Positions 1-10,460 of a stretch of 64,000 bases of DNA are shown piece after piece. The translations under genes were made by a program, and so were the position numbers. Location: NCBI GenBank assembly GCA_012861695.1, contig JAAOOA010000442.1, positions 296,501-360,500 on the forward strand, in the 5' to 3' direction. The notes beneath the pieces are model-generated. The model saw only the letters and a program-made list of their open reading frames with translations, did not search any database and was not told the origin of the DNA. The stretch's first letter is position 1. Every line of letters begins with the position of its first letter. The DNA is from Trematomus loennbergii (taxonomy: Eukaryota; Chordata; Actinopteri; Perciformes; Nototheniidae).

Positions 1-1554
1 CAGCCAATCCCAGTTAGCTTTTTTCGGTGTTGCTCCATAACCCCATAGGGAATCTGCATTATATGAGAGATAATATAAGTATAAATTGGGTACCCCCAGT
101 CCACCTGTTCTCCTCGGCATAGACAACTTTTTATGGTTGATTCGAGGTTTTTTATCCTTCCATATGAATTGAGAGAATATAGTGTTTATTTCTTGAAACC
201 AATATTGTGGGATTTGAAGGGGAATTGAGGATATTATATATGTCAATCTTGGTAGGACATTCATTTTTACACATCCACCCTTCCCCACAGCGATAGGGGT
301 AAAGAAGTCCATCTTCTCAAGTCATCTTTAATAGTTCTAAGTAAGCCTGGACCATTCATTTAGAAATTCTTGTCAATTGGTGATCTGATGTTTATGCCGA
401 AGTATCTCAATGCATCAGCTTTCCAAACACCTTAGGTATAGAGTTTAGTGGGTCAACTAATGTTAAAAGGATATTATGAGCGTATACGTTTATTTTGAAC
501 TGATGTCCGGATGGCACAAGCCAAGGGCTCAAGAGCTAAAATGAATATTAGAGGGGATATTGGACATCCCTGCCGTGTTCCCCGATGTAGGGGGAAAGGA
601 TCAGAAAGCATATTGTTGCTTCTGAATGCAGGAGACTGGCTTATTGTAAAGTGATTTAAACCATCTAATATAGACAGGGCCAAATCCAAATTTTGATAGA
701 ACATTACATAAATATGCCATTCTATTCTGTCAAAGGCTTTCTCTGCATCCAGTGATATTGCCATTGCTGGGAGATGGAGAGAGTTAGTGCTAAATATCAC
801 CTGGAGCATTCTTCTCATGTTTTTAGCTGACTGGCATCCAGCTACAAATCCTACCTGGTCTAGATTCACTCGGGATGGAATAACTTCCTCCAAACGAAGG
901 GCTAGGATTTTTGCAAACACCTTGTAATCATTGTTAAGAAGACTTAGGGTCGGTAGTTGCTCATGTATTGATGATCTTTCCCAGGTTTTGGAAGTAGACA
1001 TAATGTGGCGGTACGCATTGTTAGGGGCATTGATTGATTTTCTATCATGTCGTTAGACAACATAACCAACAATGGCGACAACACTTCCAGAAAGCATTTA
1101 TAAAATTCAATACTGAAGCCATCGCACCCAGGGGTCTTACCCGATGTAAGAGATTTTATGGCAGACACTATTTCGTTTGGTGTGACAGAAGATTCCAACT
1201 TGTGTTTCTGAGTAGCATTTAGTACAGGAAGTGTAACATTCTTAAAAAATTGATCCAGGCTATGGTCTTGTGCTGTGCACTCAGTTTGATATAAATTGGA
1301 GTAAAATGTTTGGAATTTGCGGTTTATTAGGTTGGGATCATTTAGAATATTACCTCCAGAGTCTTATAACTGGAATTGATAGTTTACCCTCTAACTGTTA
1401 AAGCGGAAGAGCAAGCATCTTTCTTGCTTTATCACCACATTCAAAGTGTTTTTTACGGAGTCTGTAGAGGGAGAAAGCTCTTCATGTAATATTGGCTGCA
1501 GTTCAGCTCCAACTGTGAGTAATGTTTTCTGAAGTAATGGGTTTTTAGGATCAC
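1..1554 (-). mobile_element. L1/Tx1-type LINE, ORF2 fragment (copy 1)
   Basis: This is a non-LTR retrotransposon ORF2 remnant read on the minus strand. The piece at 1198-944 carries the start of the reverse transcriptase (ending NYRP). The overlapping piece at 1001-474 carries LDAEKAFDRIEW and GTRQGCPISPLIF, the RT blocks that hold the first catalytic Asp and the GxxQG turn. A frameshift near 1000 separates them. Just past 474 the YADD box region reads YAHN, and about 118 bases present in the second copy (41676-41810) are missing. The stretch 1411-1553 encodes the linker between endonuclease and RT. It is clearly dead. It continues off the left edge of the window. The L1 is interrupted at 1555 by a gypsy LTR, and its ORF2 start reappears at 4152-4200. 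Confidence 0.85.
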
Positions 1555-2253
1555 TGTTACGTCCCCCACTAAGGTCTAGGGGACCTGGAGACATTAACAC
1601 ACAACAACCAATAATATGAGAGTCAGCGTAAAGGTTTGACAAAAAGTTTATTTTTGTAAACCTAGAAAACTGAACAGAAATACTCTGTGTGTGAGGAGGA
1701 GGAGGAGGAGTCGAAGGATTGTGCCAAACAAAATAAACAAGCATAACAAAACCAGGCCTATCTCTACGTCTATCCTTTGAAACAAACTCAAACAAAAACC
1801 CTCACTACCTAAACTACTCAGAATTGGACCAAACAGAATACAGGGGTGGCAACAATCCGCTAACCTAGTGTCTTACCATTCGTTAACTACGTGATGAGAA
1901 GTGTACAGGGTACCCCAGACTTACCTAACTCCTCCACCTCTCAACACACACACTTTCAATATAGGTCATACAAAACAGAGAAATATTGTCGTTGCAAGGC
2001 AGTAAATTGCAGGCTCCTCCATCAGCAATCTACCCAGAGTGAGAGAGCGAGAAGACTTCCTGGGTGCCTCCTTTATGGTCGGCCCTGGCTGCTGATAGGC
2101 CAGCTTAGGGTGAGAGGATCCAATCAGCCATCAGACTCTGGTGCACAGGCAGGTCCTGATCAGCTGCTGATTAGCTGTGCAGAAGACAGGGAGAAGAGAG
2201 AAAAGCAGGAGGGAAGGAGAACCACACAAGTACAGCCTGCCTGGCACGTAACA
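1555..2253 (-). repeat. 3' long terminal repeat of the Gmr1-like gypsy element
   Basis: The segment is bounded by TGTTACG and CGTAACA, the short inverted ends expected of a retroviral-type LTR, and is 699 bp long. On the minus strand it begins TGTTACGTGCCAGG, directly after a short G-rich run that fits a polypurine tract, and lies about 50 bases beyond the end of the RNase H reading frame. The outer edge abuts L1 sequence at GGATCAC, which is continuous in the other L1 copy near 42051, so this edge is the insertion boundary. No matching 5' LTR is in the window. Confidence 0.75.
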
Positions 2254-2303
2254 CCCCCACACATATAAATCCAAACAGTATGTTTGGACCTGACAATAAA
2301 CAT

Positions 2304-3500
2304 TTACATAGCACGAGATAATGCATCGGCAAGAACATTATCGGCCCCCTTTTTATGGCTTATGTCAAGGTTGTAGTTCTGGACGATCAATGACCAACGC
2401 ATAAGGCGTTGATTGTGGTTGTACATCCTTGCAAGAAAAACCAGGGGATTGTGATCAGTGTATACCTTAATAGGTTTTTCACTGGAGCCAAGATACACCT
2501 CAAAGTGCTGCAAGGCAAACAATAAAGCTAAAGCTTCCTTTTCAATAGTAGAGTACTTCAACTGATGTTTATTAAACTTTCGGGAGAAGTAACTCACGGG
2601 GTGATCGATGGCCTGTGCATCTTCTTGTAGAAGAACAGCCCCTGTCCCAACTCCACTGGCATCGACTTCAAGCTTGAATGGCTTCGAAAAGTCTGGTGCA
2701 GAAAGAACAGGAGTGCAACACAGAATACCTTTTAGGCTCTCAAATGACTGCTGACACTCACCGGACCAAACAAAAGACTTTGAGGGACTGGTCAACGTAG
2801 TGAGTGGGGCCGCCACCGAGGAGAAGTTTTTGCAGAAACGGCGATAGTACCCTGCCATTCCTAGGAAGCGGCGAAGTTCCCTCCTGGTGGATGGCTCTGG
2901 GATGGAGGCAATTGCCCTGATCTTTGCATCAGCAGGGCACACCAGCCCTCGACCAACCTGCTGACCAAGGTAGAGAACGGTACCTTTTCCAAACTCACAT
3001 TTGGCAAGGTTTAACGTTAAGGATGCGGCCAACAAGCACTTAAAAACTTCTCTTAAGGTAGACATGTGGCTAGCCCAGTCATTAGAATAGACAACAATGT
3101 CGTCCAGATATGCCTTACAGTTTGAAACATGTCCTAATACAAGATTTACAAGCCTCTGAAAGGTGGCAGGTGCGTTACACATACCGAAAGGCATCACAGT
3201 GTACTGAAGGAAACTGTCAGGTGTCACAAAGGCTGAAATATCAGAAGCACGCTGTGTTAAAGGAACTTGCCAGTATCCCTTTAACATGTCCAGCTTACTG
3301 ACAAATTGTGCAGGACCAATTTCATCGATGCAGTCATCAATGAGCGGTAACGGGTGTGCATCGGGGACAGTGACAGCATTAACCTTACGAAAGTCAGTGC
3401 AGAATCTGGGACTTCCATCTGACTTTGTGTCTAGCACACAAGGGGAACTCCAGGGACTGGAACTAGGCCTTGCAAATCCGTTTTTCAAGTAGATACTCAA
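2304..3500 (-). CDS. Gypsy-type reverse transcriptase-RNase H (Gmr1-like), open fragment
   Basis: A 398-residue open frame encodes reverse transcriptase and RNase H of a Ty3/gypsy retrotransposon. The RT begins with SSPWSSPCVL, has LDMLKGYWQVPL (first catalytic Asp), VMPFGMCNAPATFQRL, and the YLDDIVVYS catalytic box (YxDD intact). The connection domain has RRFLGMAGYYRRFCKNFS. RNase H follows, with LEVDASGVGTGAVL (first acidic residue), YSTIEKEALALLFALQHF and VYTDHNPLVFL. It ends NVLADALSRAM, the usual end of gypsy RNase H, and is followed by the LTR rather than by integrase. The frame upstream (3648-3463) is the natural N-terminal continuation, split off by a frameshift near 3470. Product would act in a cytoplasmic virus-like particle, but gag, protease and most of integrase are gone. 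Confidence 0.9.
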   Translation of the reverse strand: MSIYLKNGFARPSSSPWSSPCVLDTKSDGSPRFCTDFRKVNAVTVPDAHPLPLIDDCIDEIGPAQFVSKLDMLKGYWQVPLTQRASDISAFVTPDSFLQYTVMPFGMCNAPATFQRLVNLVLGHVSNCKAYLDDIVVYSNDWASHMSTLREVFKCLLAASLTLNLAKCEFGKGTVLYLGQQVGRGLVCPADAKIRAIASIPEPSTRRELRRFLGMAGYYRRFCKNFSSVAAPLTTLTSPSKSFVWSGECQQSFESLKGILCCTPVLSAPDFSKPFKLEVDASGVGTGAVLLQEDAQAIDHPVSYFSRKFNKHQLKYSTIEKEALALLFALQHFEVYLGSSEKPIKVYTDHNPLVFLARMYNHNQRLMRWSLIVQNYNLDISHKKGADNVLADALSRAM

Positions 3501-3830
3501 CTTCCTTTTTCATAATCTCTCTCTTAACTGGGTTAACCCTGTACGCACGCTGTTTGATGGGCCTAGGGTTGGTCAAGACCACATCATGAGCTAGGACAGA
3601 AGTTTGTGAGGGAGTGTCATTAAAAAGACATGCAAAGTCGAATATCATTTCTGTATATCACTTTCTTGGTTATCAGGAAGATGAGACAAGTAATTGGGCA
3701 AATCAGCCAATACCTCAGTATTGCTTAGTCTTGCCCCCTGTGGTGTTGCACTACGCATCACCAACTCATCCTCATCCTCATTTGAGCTCACCCTTGAAAC
3801 TGAAGCCATAGGAGAGACGGTTGTCTCCAC
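3463..3830 (-). pseudogene. Gypsy pol linker between integrase and reverse transcriptase
   Basis: Two overlapping minus-strand frames (3830-3645 and 3648-3463) form the stretch joining integrase to RT. The first has EDELVMRSATPQGARLSN and DLPNYLSHL. The second has QTSVLAHDVVLTN, IKQRAYRVNP and KKEVEYLLEK, which is the segment always found just before the gypsy RT. A frameshift near 3645 separates them and a second, near 3470, separates them from the RT frame. The order of motifs shows that the polyprotein ran straight from integrase into RT. Confidence 0.75.
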
Positions 3831-3857
3831 CTGGTGAGCTTTGAAGATTCATTTTGG

Positions 3858-4157
3858 TCATCCCTGGTGCAGTACCTTCAGCATGTTGATATGACACACT
3901 CTGGTAGGACGTCTGCGGTCAGGTGTTTGAATGACGTAATTTGTTTCACCGAGCTTCTTATCTACAACATAAGGACCAGAAAATGTAGTAGACAGAGCAG
4001 AACCAGGTACAGGCAGTAGAACCAACACCTTGTCACCTGGCTGAAACAAGCGCGCTACCGCCTTCTGGTCGTAGCGTTTCTTCATCTTCCCTTGAGTAGA
4101 GGTCAGAGCTTCTCTAGCCAAGGAGCAAGCACGATGTAGACGATCCCTTAGTTTAGT
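3858..4157 (-). pseudogene. Gypsy integrase C-terminal (GPY/F-type) module, 5'-truncated
   Basis: The frame encodes the end of a gypsy integrase: LRDRLHRACSLAREAL, MKKRYDQKAV, FQPGDKVLVLLPVPGS, FSGPYVVDKKLGETNYVIQT and VCHINMLKVLHQG. This small beta-barrel module follows the catalytic core of integrase and contains the G-P-Y signature that names it. It is upstream of RT on the same strand, opposite to the usual gypsy order and as in Gmr1-like elements. The catalytic core and everything before it are absent: at 4151-4157 the sequence passes directly into the first codons of L1 ORF2, so the element is truncated here. Confidence 0.8.
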
Positions 4158-4200
4158 TCTGAATTCCATTTACATTCCATGATGTTACCTTTATAGCATT
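4152..4200 (-). pseudogene. N-terminal codons of L1 ORF2
   Basis: On the minus strand a short frame reads MINAIKVTSWNVNGIQ. The SWNVNGI motif is the first conserved block of the L1 apurinic-type endonuclease, with the metal-binding Asn. It joins gypsy integrase sequence at about 4151-4157. Together with the L1 pieces at 1-1553 it suggests that the gypsy element sits inside one L1, with loss of most of the endonuclease. Confidence 0.6.
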
Positions 4201-4361
4201 AATCATATTACATTCTGTAAGAGATAAATAACAGAGAGTAAGTCTATGAATGGAGAAGGAGGGGGAGACCAGTGTGTATGTGTGCCCGCTCGCACGCGTC
4301 TGTGCGTGTGGGTGCGTGTGTGTATGTGTACGTGTATGTGCATTGTGAATCTGCATTGTGA

Positions 4362-4451
<90 letters not shown>

Positions 4452-4456
4452 TGTGT
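4362..4456. repeat. (TG)n microsatellite
   Basis: Nearly pure TG dinucleotide repeat of about 95 bp, preceded by an impure TG-rich stretch from 4270. The open frames across it in both directions are artefacts of the repeat. Confidence 0.98.
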
Positions 4457-4993
4457 TAATGGAAAAGTTATAGGAATGGAGAAAAAACATATTGTAAGAT
4501 GCACATATTTACCATAATTTGTGAATTCCATGTGAAAAGTTAGGAATTCCTTGTCTCACCACACTGAGGCCTCTGACACCCTTTCATTAATCCTTTCAGA
4601 AGTAAATGGTTTTACTATGTACAGGAAGTATAAGGATGCTTCTAACAAAGGGGGACAGCTAAGCACGACAGCAAGATGTTCAATACAATTGGTCAGATCT
4701 TCCTTTGAGTACCTTGGCATAAGCTTTTCCTGGGTGGTTGAGCAACATGATATCTTGATATGAAGAGGAGTTAGCCTTGACCATCACTCAAGATTGAAGA
4801 GACATGTCTGCCAGAAACCTGAACATGTCTAGAGCCTTTAATATTGCTGGGCAAATCTCATCCATACCTGGCGCTGTGATATTGGGATATGGGTAAAGCT
4901 TCCCTATAATCTTCTAACTTTTCATTATCCATCGACGAAATTTTGGATGTGTTTGGGAGCCCTTCGAAGTGCCTGACAGTATCAGGATATCCA
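4457..4993. repeat. Block X: repeat lying upstream of the TAAR units (copy 1)
   Basis: This sequence recurs nearly unchanged at 33738-34280 (full) and at 28090-28216 and 60918-61045 (truncated at the same base by a LINE end). Each copy follows a TG repeat. It ends with CTGACAGTATCAGGATATC, which also opens unit C at 47737. I do not recognise a gene in it. On the minus strand a stretch near 4870 resembles the LINE reverse-transcriptase phrase APGMDEICPAILKALDIV, but the rest of the frame does not fit. Downstream, units B and C continue directly into TAAR upstream DNA, whereas here about 5.9 kb of other elements intervene. Confidence 0.75.
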
Positions 4994-5052
4994 ACCCAGT
5001 CTCACATCTAAACGTGTAATAACTACGTTGGTCCACAACTTGGGACGTAGTA

Positions 5053-7747
5053 TTTCAACTTTCTCTCCGCAGAAATAAAAAAACATGGCCGACCTTCATT
5101 TTATTCTCGGTAGAAAATGCCTATTTTAAGGTTAGTTTGGCCATTAAAATGCGTTTTGATGTCATTTGATGCGAGAAATATGAGTTGTTATTTCAGATTA
5201 TGTGTGCAGTGGATGTACATGATCTTCAGTTTGCTAGTTATTATGAAGAATACTTCAGGAAATTGTTTAAATACAACGTTTTCATTGTTACCAAGGTGGT
5301 TGCTAGGGATGCTGCTATCAATATTATGTCTGTTATGTTGTGTAACTGTTTAATGGTGTTATCTTTATTGCTACCCCTTCCCCGTCAATTTATAGTGTTG
5401 GTCCACAGCGCAAACGTATTAGTTTAACAAAATCCGCGGCATAGATACGTTATTTTCCCTGTGCAATTCTCCAACCCAGTCTCACATCTCACATCTCACA
5501 TCTAACATCGTCATAAACACCGGAAACAGACGTATGCAAGATCCTCAGATCGGTGATTGGACGGTTTAGCCGCAATGCACGTTGGGAAATGGTGTTTATT
5601 ATCTGAAAACAGGAAGAACTGCCACCAAAACTGAAAACGTGACGTGGATCATTACATTACATGTCACTTGTTAGACGCTTTTATCCAAAGCGACTTACAT
5701 ACTCAATACTGTGGTCAATCCCCACAGGAGCAATTTGGGGTGAAGTGTCTTGCCCAGGGACACAACGACATGCTGACTGCAGTGGGGTTTGAACCTGTGC
5801 TCCCCTGATCCGAACACCAACGCACTATTTCACTGCGCCACACGCCTCCCCAATCATAAATATATCAGCAGTTAAACAACATCTTAGATTTATTTTCACA
5901 CAATACGTCTCCTTGCAGTATCAACACTAATTCGGCTGACTTTTATATTTGATCCAATTGGTAGATAGGCTGTATTTACACCATAACAGTGCACAGCTGA
6001 TAGAAAGGGACACCACGTTATTGAATTTTATTATTTGTATTATTAGATATTAATAGGATCCCTATAAAGTATATTCATTACTCGTTATTATCTACTAATA
6101 GTTAATTAAGACTGTATATAATGACTATTTTGCACATCCCTTTCAAGATTTCAAGATTTTCTAAGGTTTATTGACATATCAATCATATTATACACAACTA
6201 AGGTGTAGTTATGCAATGAATGAAAAACTTGGGTCGCAGGTTCCTCAACAGTGCATTACAAGACATCTAGGTACACACATATTGATAGATGTCTTGTAAT
6301 GCACTGTTGAGGAACCTGTGACCCAAGTTTTTCATTCATTGCATAACTACACCGTAGTTGTGTATATATGTCAATAAACCTTAGAAAATCTTGAAATCTT
6401 GAAAGGGATGTGAAAAATAGTCATTATATACAGTCTTTAATGTCAATAAACCTTAGGAAATCTTGAATGGGATGTGCAAAATAGTCATTATATACAGTCT
6501 TTAATTAACTATTAGTAGAGAGTAACGACGAGTAAAGAATATACTTTATAGGGATCCTATTAATATCTAATAATAAAATTATAAAATGCAATAACGTGCT
6601 TTAACCAGTAGGTGTCGCTTTCTATCAGCTGTGCACCGTTATGGCGGTAAATACAGCCTATCTACCAATTGGATCAAATATAAAAGTCAGCCGAATTAGT
6701 GTTGATACTGCAAGGAGACGTATTGTGTGAAAAGAAATGTAAGATGTTGTTTAATTGCTTATATATTTAAGATCCACGTCAAGTTTTCAGTTTTGTTTTA
6801 TACAGTCTATGGTTGCTACAGAGGATTGTGGGTAATGTCCGTCAAACTTCCGGGTTCCTCCATGGGACCTTATTTCGGAAAAAGTATGCATTGAAGTCAA
6901 TGGAGAGAGATCTTTCGATCCCGTTTGAATTGTGCCACGAATTACACATATGATGTTTGTCAATCTTAAATAATAATTTCCATGTCAAAAAAGTCACAGT
7001 TTGTCGTAAAACTGTTGAAATATAAGACTATGAAATATGTGTGTATGGACAGCTCTCAACATGCCCAGACTTGTAGTGATTTTCACCTCTTTTAATACCA
7101 CATTACGTCACACGTTTGATGCGCGCCCGTGATTGAAAATCTCTTTATTTAAAAAATACGGGGAATACGGATCTCGGGGTCTCCCTGCTCCCTGTGCGCA
7201 GATGCGACGCGTCATATGACGTCACATGTTTGGCATGTCTCGATTGAATATGCTTTATTTAACACAAAAACAAGGACAATAAACAAAGCAGTCTTCACAA
7301 CGGCCGGACAAAATACTTTGAGCCGCCCTATAGCCAAAGCCCGAGACACTGTTTAAAGCATAATAAAGACAATATATAGAGAGCATAATGGAAAATAACG
7401 TATCTATGCCACAATTTTAGATGCCGGGTAGCAATAAAGATAACACCATTAAACAGTTACACAACATAACAGACATAATATCGATAGCAGCGTCCCTAGC
7501 AACCACCTTGGTAACAATGAAAACGTTGTATTTACACAATTTCCTGAAGTATTCTTCGTAATAACTAGCAAACTAAAGATCATGTACATCCACTGCACAC
7601 ATAATCTGAAATAACAACTCATATTTCTCGCATCAAATTACATCAAAACGCATTTTAATGGCCAAACTAACCTTAAAATAGGCATTTTCTACCGAGAATA
7701 AAACGAAGGTCGGCCATGTTTTTTATTTCTGCGGAGAGAAAGTTGAA
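5053..7747. repeat. Large imperfect palindrome (foldback)
   Basis: Two inverted arms are visible. The inner arms (about 5590-6268 and 6287-6800) meet at a spacer of 18 bases at 6269-6286. They pair almost perfectly apart from a SINE in the left arm and a 60-base tandem duplication in the right arm (6380-6500). The outer arms (5053-5457 and 7391-7747) pair at high identity and are separated from the inner arms by about 130 unpaired bases on the left and 590 on the right. It could be a foldback DNA transposon or a rearrangement product; no coding frame is convincing. Confidence 0.85.
5650..5853 (-). mobile_element. tRNA-derived SINE (copy 1)
   Basis: Read on the minus strand it begins GGGGAGGCGTGTGGCGCAGTG, contains an A-box-like GTGGCGCAGTG and a B-box-like GGTTCAAACCCC, then a fish LINE/SINE 3' tail with GTCGCTTTGGATAAAAGCGTC ending in ATGTAATGTAAT. 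It interrupts the left arm of the palindrome, whose right arm lacks it, and is flanked by ATCAT on both sides, a plausible short target duplication. Confidence 0.85.
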
Positions 7748-7916
7748 GATCACGTGACATAGACGCCAACAATAGTTCATCAGAACTACGATATATTTGC
7801 GTTCACACCAAAAAGCCCCAGGAACTAAAGTAGCTCAAATTAGTTAGTCCGACCCGCTTTTCAGTCCCTGCTAGAGAGCAGGGACTGTTGTGGGAGAAAA
7901 TAGTTCGTACGTCTGA

Positions 7917-8220
7917 TTGGCTGTGCGGAATGCAAACCACGCCCGTTTGACTCTGAATTTTTTTTCTAAGCGGCCATTGTATTTGCTCGCTTCGGGCAGC
8001 GCACCCGAAGAGATTACTTTTGTGAAAGCAGTTATTATAGCAACACTAAATAAATCGTCGGAGCGGTGGAGTGATGAGGATGTGTCTGCGCTTCTGGCGA
8101 TTTACTCGGAGGACGCGAGTGCCGCATTCAGAAGCTTCTACTGAATGCAGTTTCCGTGGCTCAGCAAAGTTAGCAGACCTGGCAAAGTCATGTCGGGACG
8201 ACTACGAAGGTAAAATAAAA
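7917..8220 (+). pseudogene. Myb/SANT-like DNA-binding protein remnant
   Basis: The frame reads SSERWSDEDVSALLAIYSED, which matches the start of a Myb/SANT-like (trihelix type) domain carried by Harbinger transposons. It then shifts frame: the neighbouring frame continues with EASTECSFRGSAKLADLAKS, as the rest of such a domain would. A GTAAAA-type donor follows at about 8209. A later frame at 8996-9144, rich in charged residues and ending KAQESDD, could be its last exon. Assignment rests on pattern only. Confidence 0.4.
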
Positions 8221-9289
8221 TACATGCACTGCACTGTTTTAAGCTGCACAATACTGGTTTTAGATGTACTTTTATTTGCTCAGTAGATCGAGCTAGCCAT
8301 GCTAGAACTTGCTATAATAGGTCCAAGCTGGCTAACAACATCTAGCTAGCTAGCTAGCTATTCTCAGCCGTCCCCGCTATGAACACGTTTTGACTTGTGA
8401 ATAAGTGTGCAATGTTCTGTAATTTGCTTCACTAACTCATGGCACTAATCGTGTGTTTCAGGCGAGGTGTTTCTCTCAGGATTAGAAACTAGTTTTCCAC
8501 TCCGGGATAAAACGATAATATAACGTTAGCAATTAGCATACTAGCTGGACATAATGCTACCTCTAACAATACGTTGTAGTTGCTATAATTTCAAGTCATT
8601 TGCAACATTCATTCTACATGTTAATGGTAAAAGCTTAAACAGTTGATTACCTGCATGCCACAAAGACTGATGTTCTAATATTTTTGCACATTTAAGTAGA
8701 AATGTAATTGAAATTCTATTTATTTTTCCTTTTTTTTATTGATTGTTATAATTGTACTCAGCCATGTTATGTTAGATGTCAATCCACTTACACTGTAACT
8801 ACTCTGGCCTTGAAAGAAGGTTACACATCTAACTGATGTCCACTAATCCCTATAAAACAAAGTTCAAGCATACATTAAGCACAAAACAATACATTTTGTA
8901 CACTGTCCCTGCCTGCACCATGTCCAATGTTGGACAATGTTGTCTCGTTGTTGCGATTAAACTGATCTTGTATCTTGCATATTTCACCTTAGGAAAGTGG
9001 GCACGCGATGACAGCTTCCTTGACACCATCATGGCGATGGACCGCCGTGCCATGGTCAGCAAGGAGAATGAGGACCTGCGTGCCAAGGAGATGCACGACG
9101 AACGGCTGCTGCATTCACACAAGGCCCAGGAATCGGACGACTAGCTGCTCATGGTGCCAGGTGGAGCAACAAAATACCTTTCAGGCTGGGCTTCTGGCAG
9201 TGCTAAGCGAGCTGATTAAATCCAACAGGCCTTCAATACAAAAATTAAGAAAAACTTGTCGTTGTTGATAAACTGTACAATGACTTGTT

Positions 9290-9420
9290 GGGAGGCGTGT
9301 GGTGCAGTGGTCTGGTGCGTTGGTGTTCGGATCAGGGGAGCACAGGTTCAAACCCCACTGCAGTCAGGATGTCGTTGTGTCCCTGGGCAAGACACTTCAC
9401 CCCAAATTGCCTACACCTGG
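9290..9420 (+). mobile_element. tRNA-derived SINE (copy 2, 3'-incomplete)
   Basis: Same family as the SINE at 5650-5853: GGGAGGCGTGTGGTGCAGTGG at the start, B-box GGTTCAAACCCC at 9345-9356, then ACTTCACCCCAAATTGC. The 3' tail is lost and AT-rich sequence with a (TA)n run at 9511-9530 follows. Confidence 0.8.
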
Positions 9421-10079
9421 GACAGTTAATTTTGTATTATTGTGATTATATATATATGCCACTGTTATTAATACTGACACCTAATTTTGCACTAAGGTGT
9501 GTCTGCTGCTATATATATATATATATATATTGCCACTGTTATTATATTGTTTTGATACTACTGACACTTATAGATCTGCTGCTGATAAATAAAAGAGAAC
9601 CTACATGCACGGCACTAGCATCATGATTGTCTTTGTTTAAACCAGCAGCAGTGCAGCGGTACACAGACTAACCTGTGTGTGTGTAACGTAGTTCTTCAGG
9701 TGTGTATGCTTAACATGTATGTATTTATCACAGTAAAGATGGTATACAAAAGCTTTTTAAAGAGCTTTCAACCTCATCCCATTGTCTTTAACACACATTT
9801 AACATAATATACTCATATTGATATACAAATATACAGTATGAGTACTGTTTTGATACTGACATTTCATCTTTGCACTAATGGTGTCTGCATATTGTAATTG
9901 TGTCTGTTGACTGTGGTAAATAAAAGAGAGAACCAAATGCACTGTACAAAAGATCAGCTTTATTGTCAATTTACAATTTCCATGCTGTTCAGATGCCTCA
10001 AGGGCTGTGCGCGTGTCTCGCCCCGCGGCGATTTTTTTAGGTTGCGTCTCCCCAACGTTGCTTCCAGGCGAATACAGAG

Positions 10080-10460
10080 GAGTTGAAAAGATCCACTTTG
10101 ATCCACTGCACATTGGTGTACGTTGGCAGTGCACCACCTTCTCCCACCAGGCCGAGGTTCTATTGTTCACCCAGAGAGAGCGCGGGACACGACGCGTTCC
10201 GTAGTATTCGCATATCTGGAATACATACAAAGACACAAATTAGCCCTACATAACTCCATAAATCCTACATTAGATAGTATTAATGTGATTTAATGAACGT
10301 ACCATTGCTGTTCTTTGGGCGTGATAACGGTCATCATGCTCAGCTGTCCTACGGCGAAACATGTCCATAGCGCGTGCTTTTCGTGGTCCAATCCTTTTGT
10401 TAAGGCTTCTTAACCGCCTTCGCCTCCGACTCAGCATTTCTATTGCATTTGAATGGTCGA
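10080..10460 (-). pseudogene. Harbinger nuclease-like remnant, two exon-like pieces
   Basis: On the minus strand, 10460-10305 reads NKRIGPRKARAMDMFRRR and HDDRYHAQRTAM up to a GT at a possible splice donor. The segment 10215-10080 reads RTSAWWEKVVH, resembling the tryptophan-rich start of Harbinger transposases. No catalytic DDE residues remain. I infer an N-terminal transposase remnant; it could also be unrelated. Confidence 0.3.

Noticed and set aside
4203..4531. Open frames of alternating His-Thr or Cys-Val across TG tracts (also at 12.6, 14.7, 33.6, 49.9 and 51.9 kb)
   Set aside because: They are translations of dinucleotide repeats with no flanking coding signal.
5117..5427. Small membrane proteins in the palindrome's left arm
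   Set aside because: Two overlapping frames of 78-80 codons with no homology sense; the paired right arm does not preserve them.
5650..5853. A tRNA gene
   Set aside because: A- and B-box-like motifs are present but no cloverleaf or acceptor stem follows, and the tail is that of a SINE.
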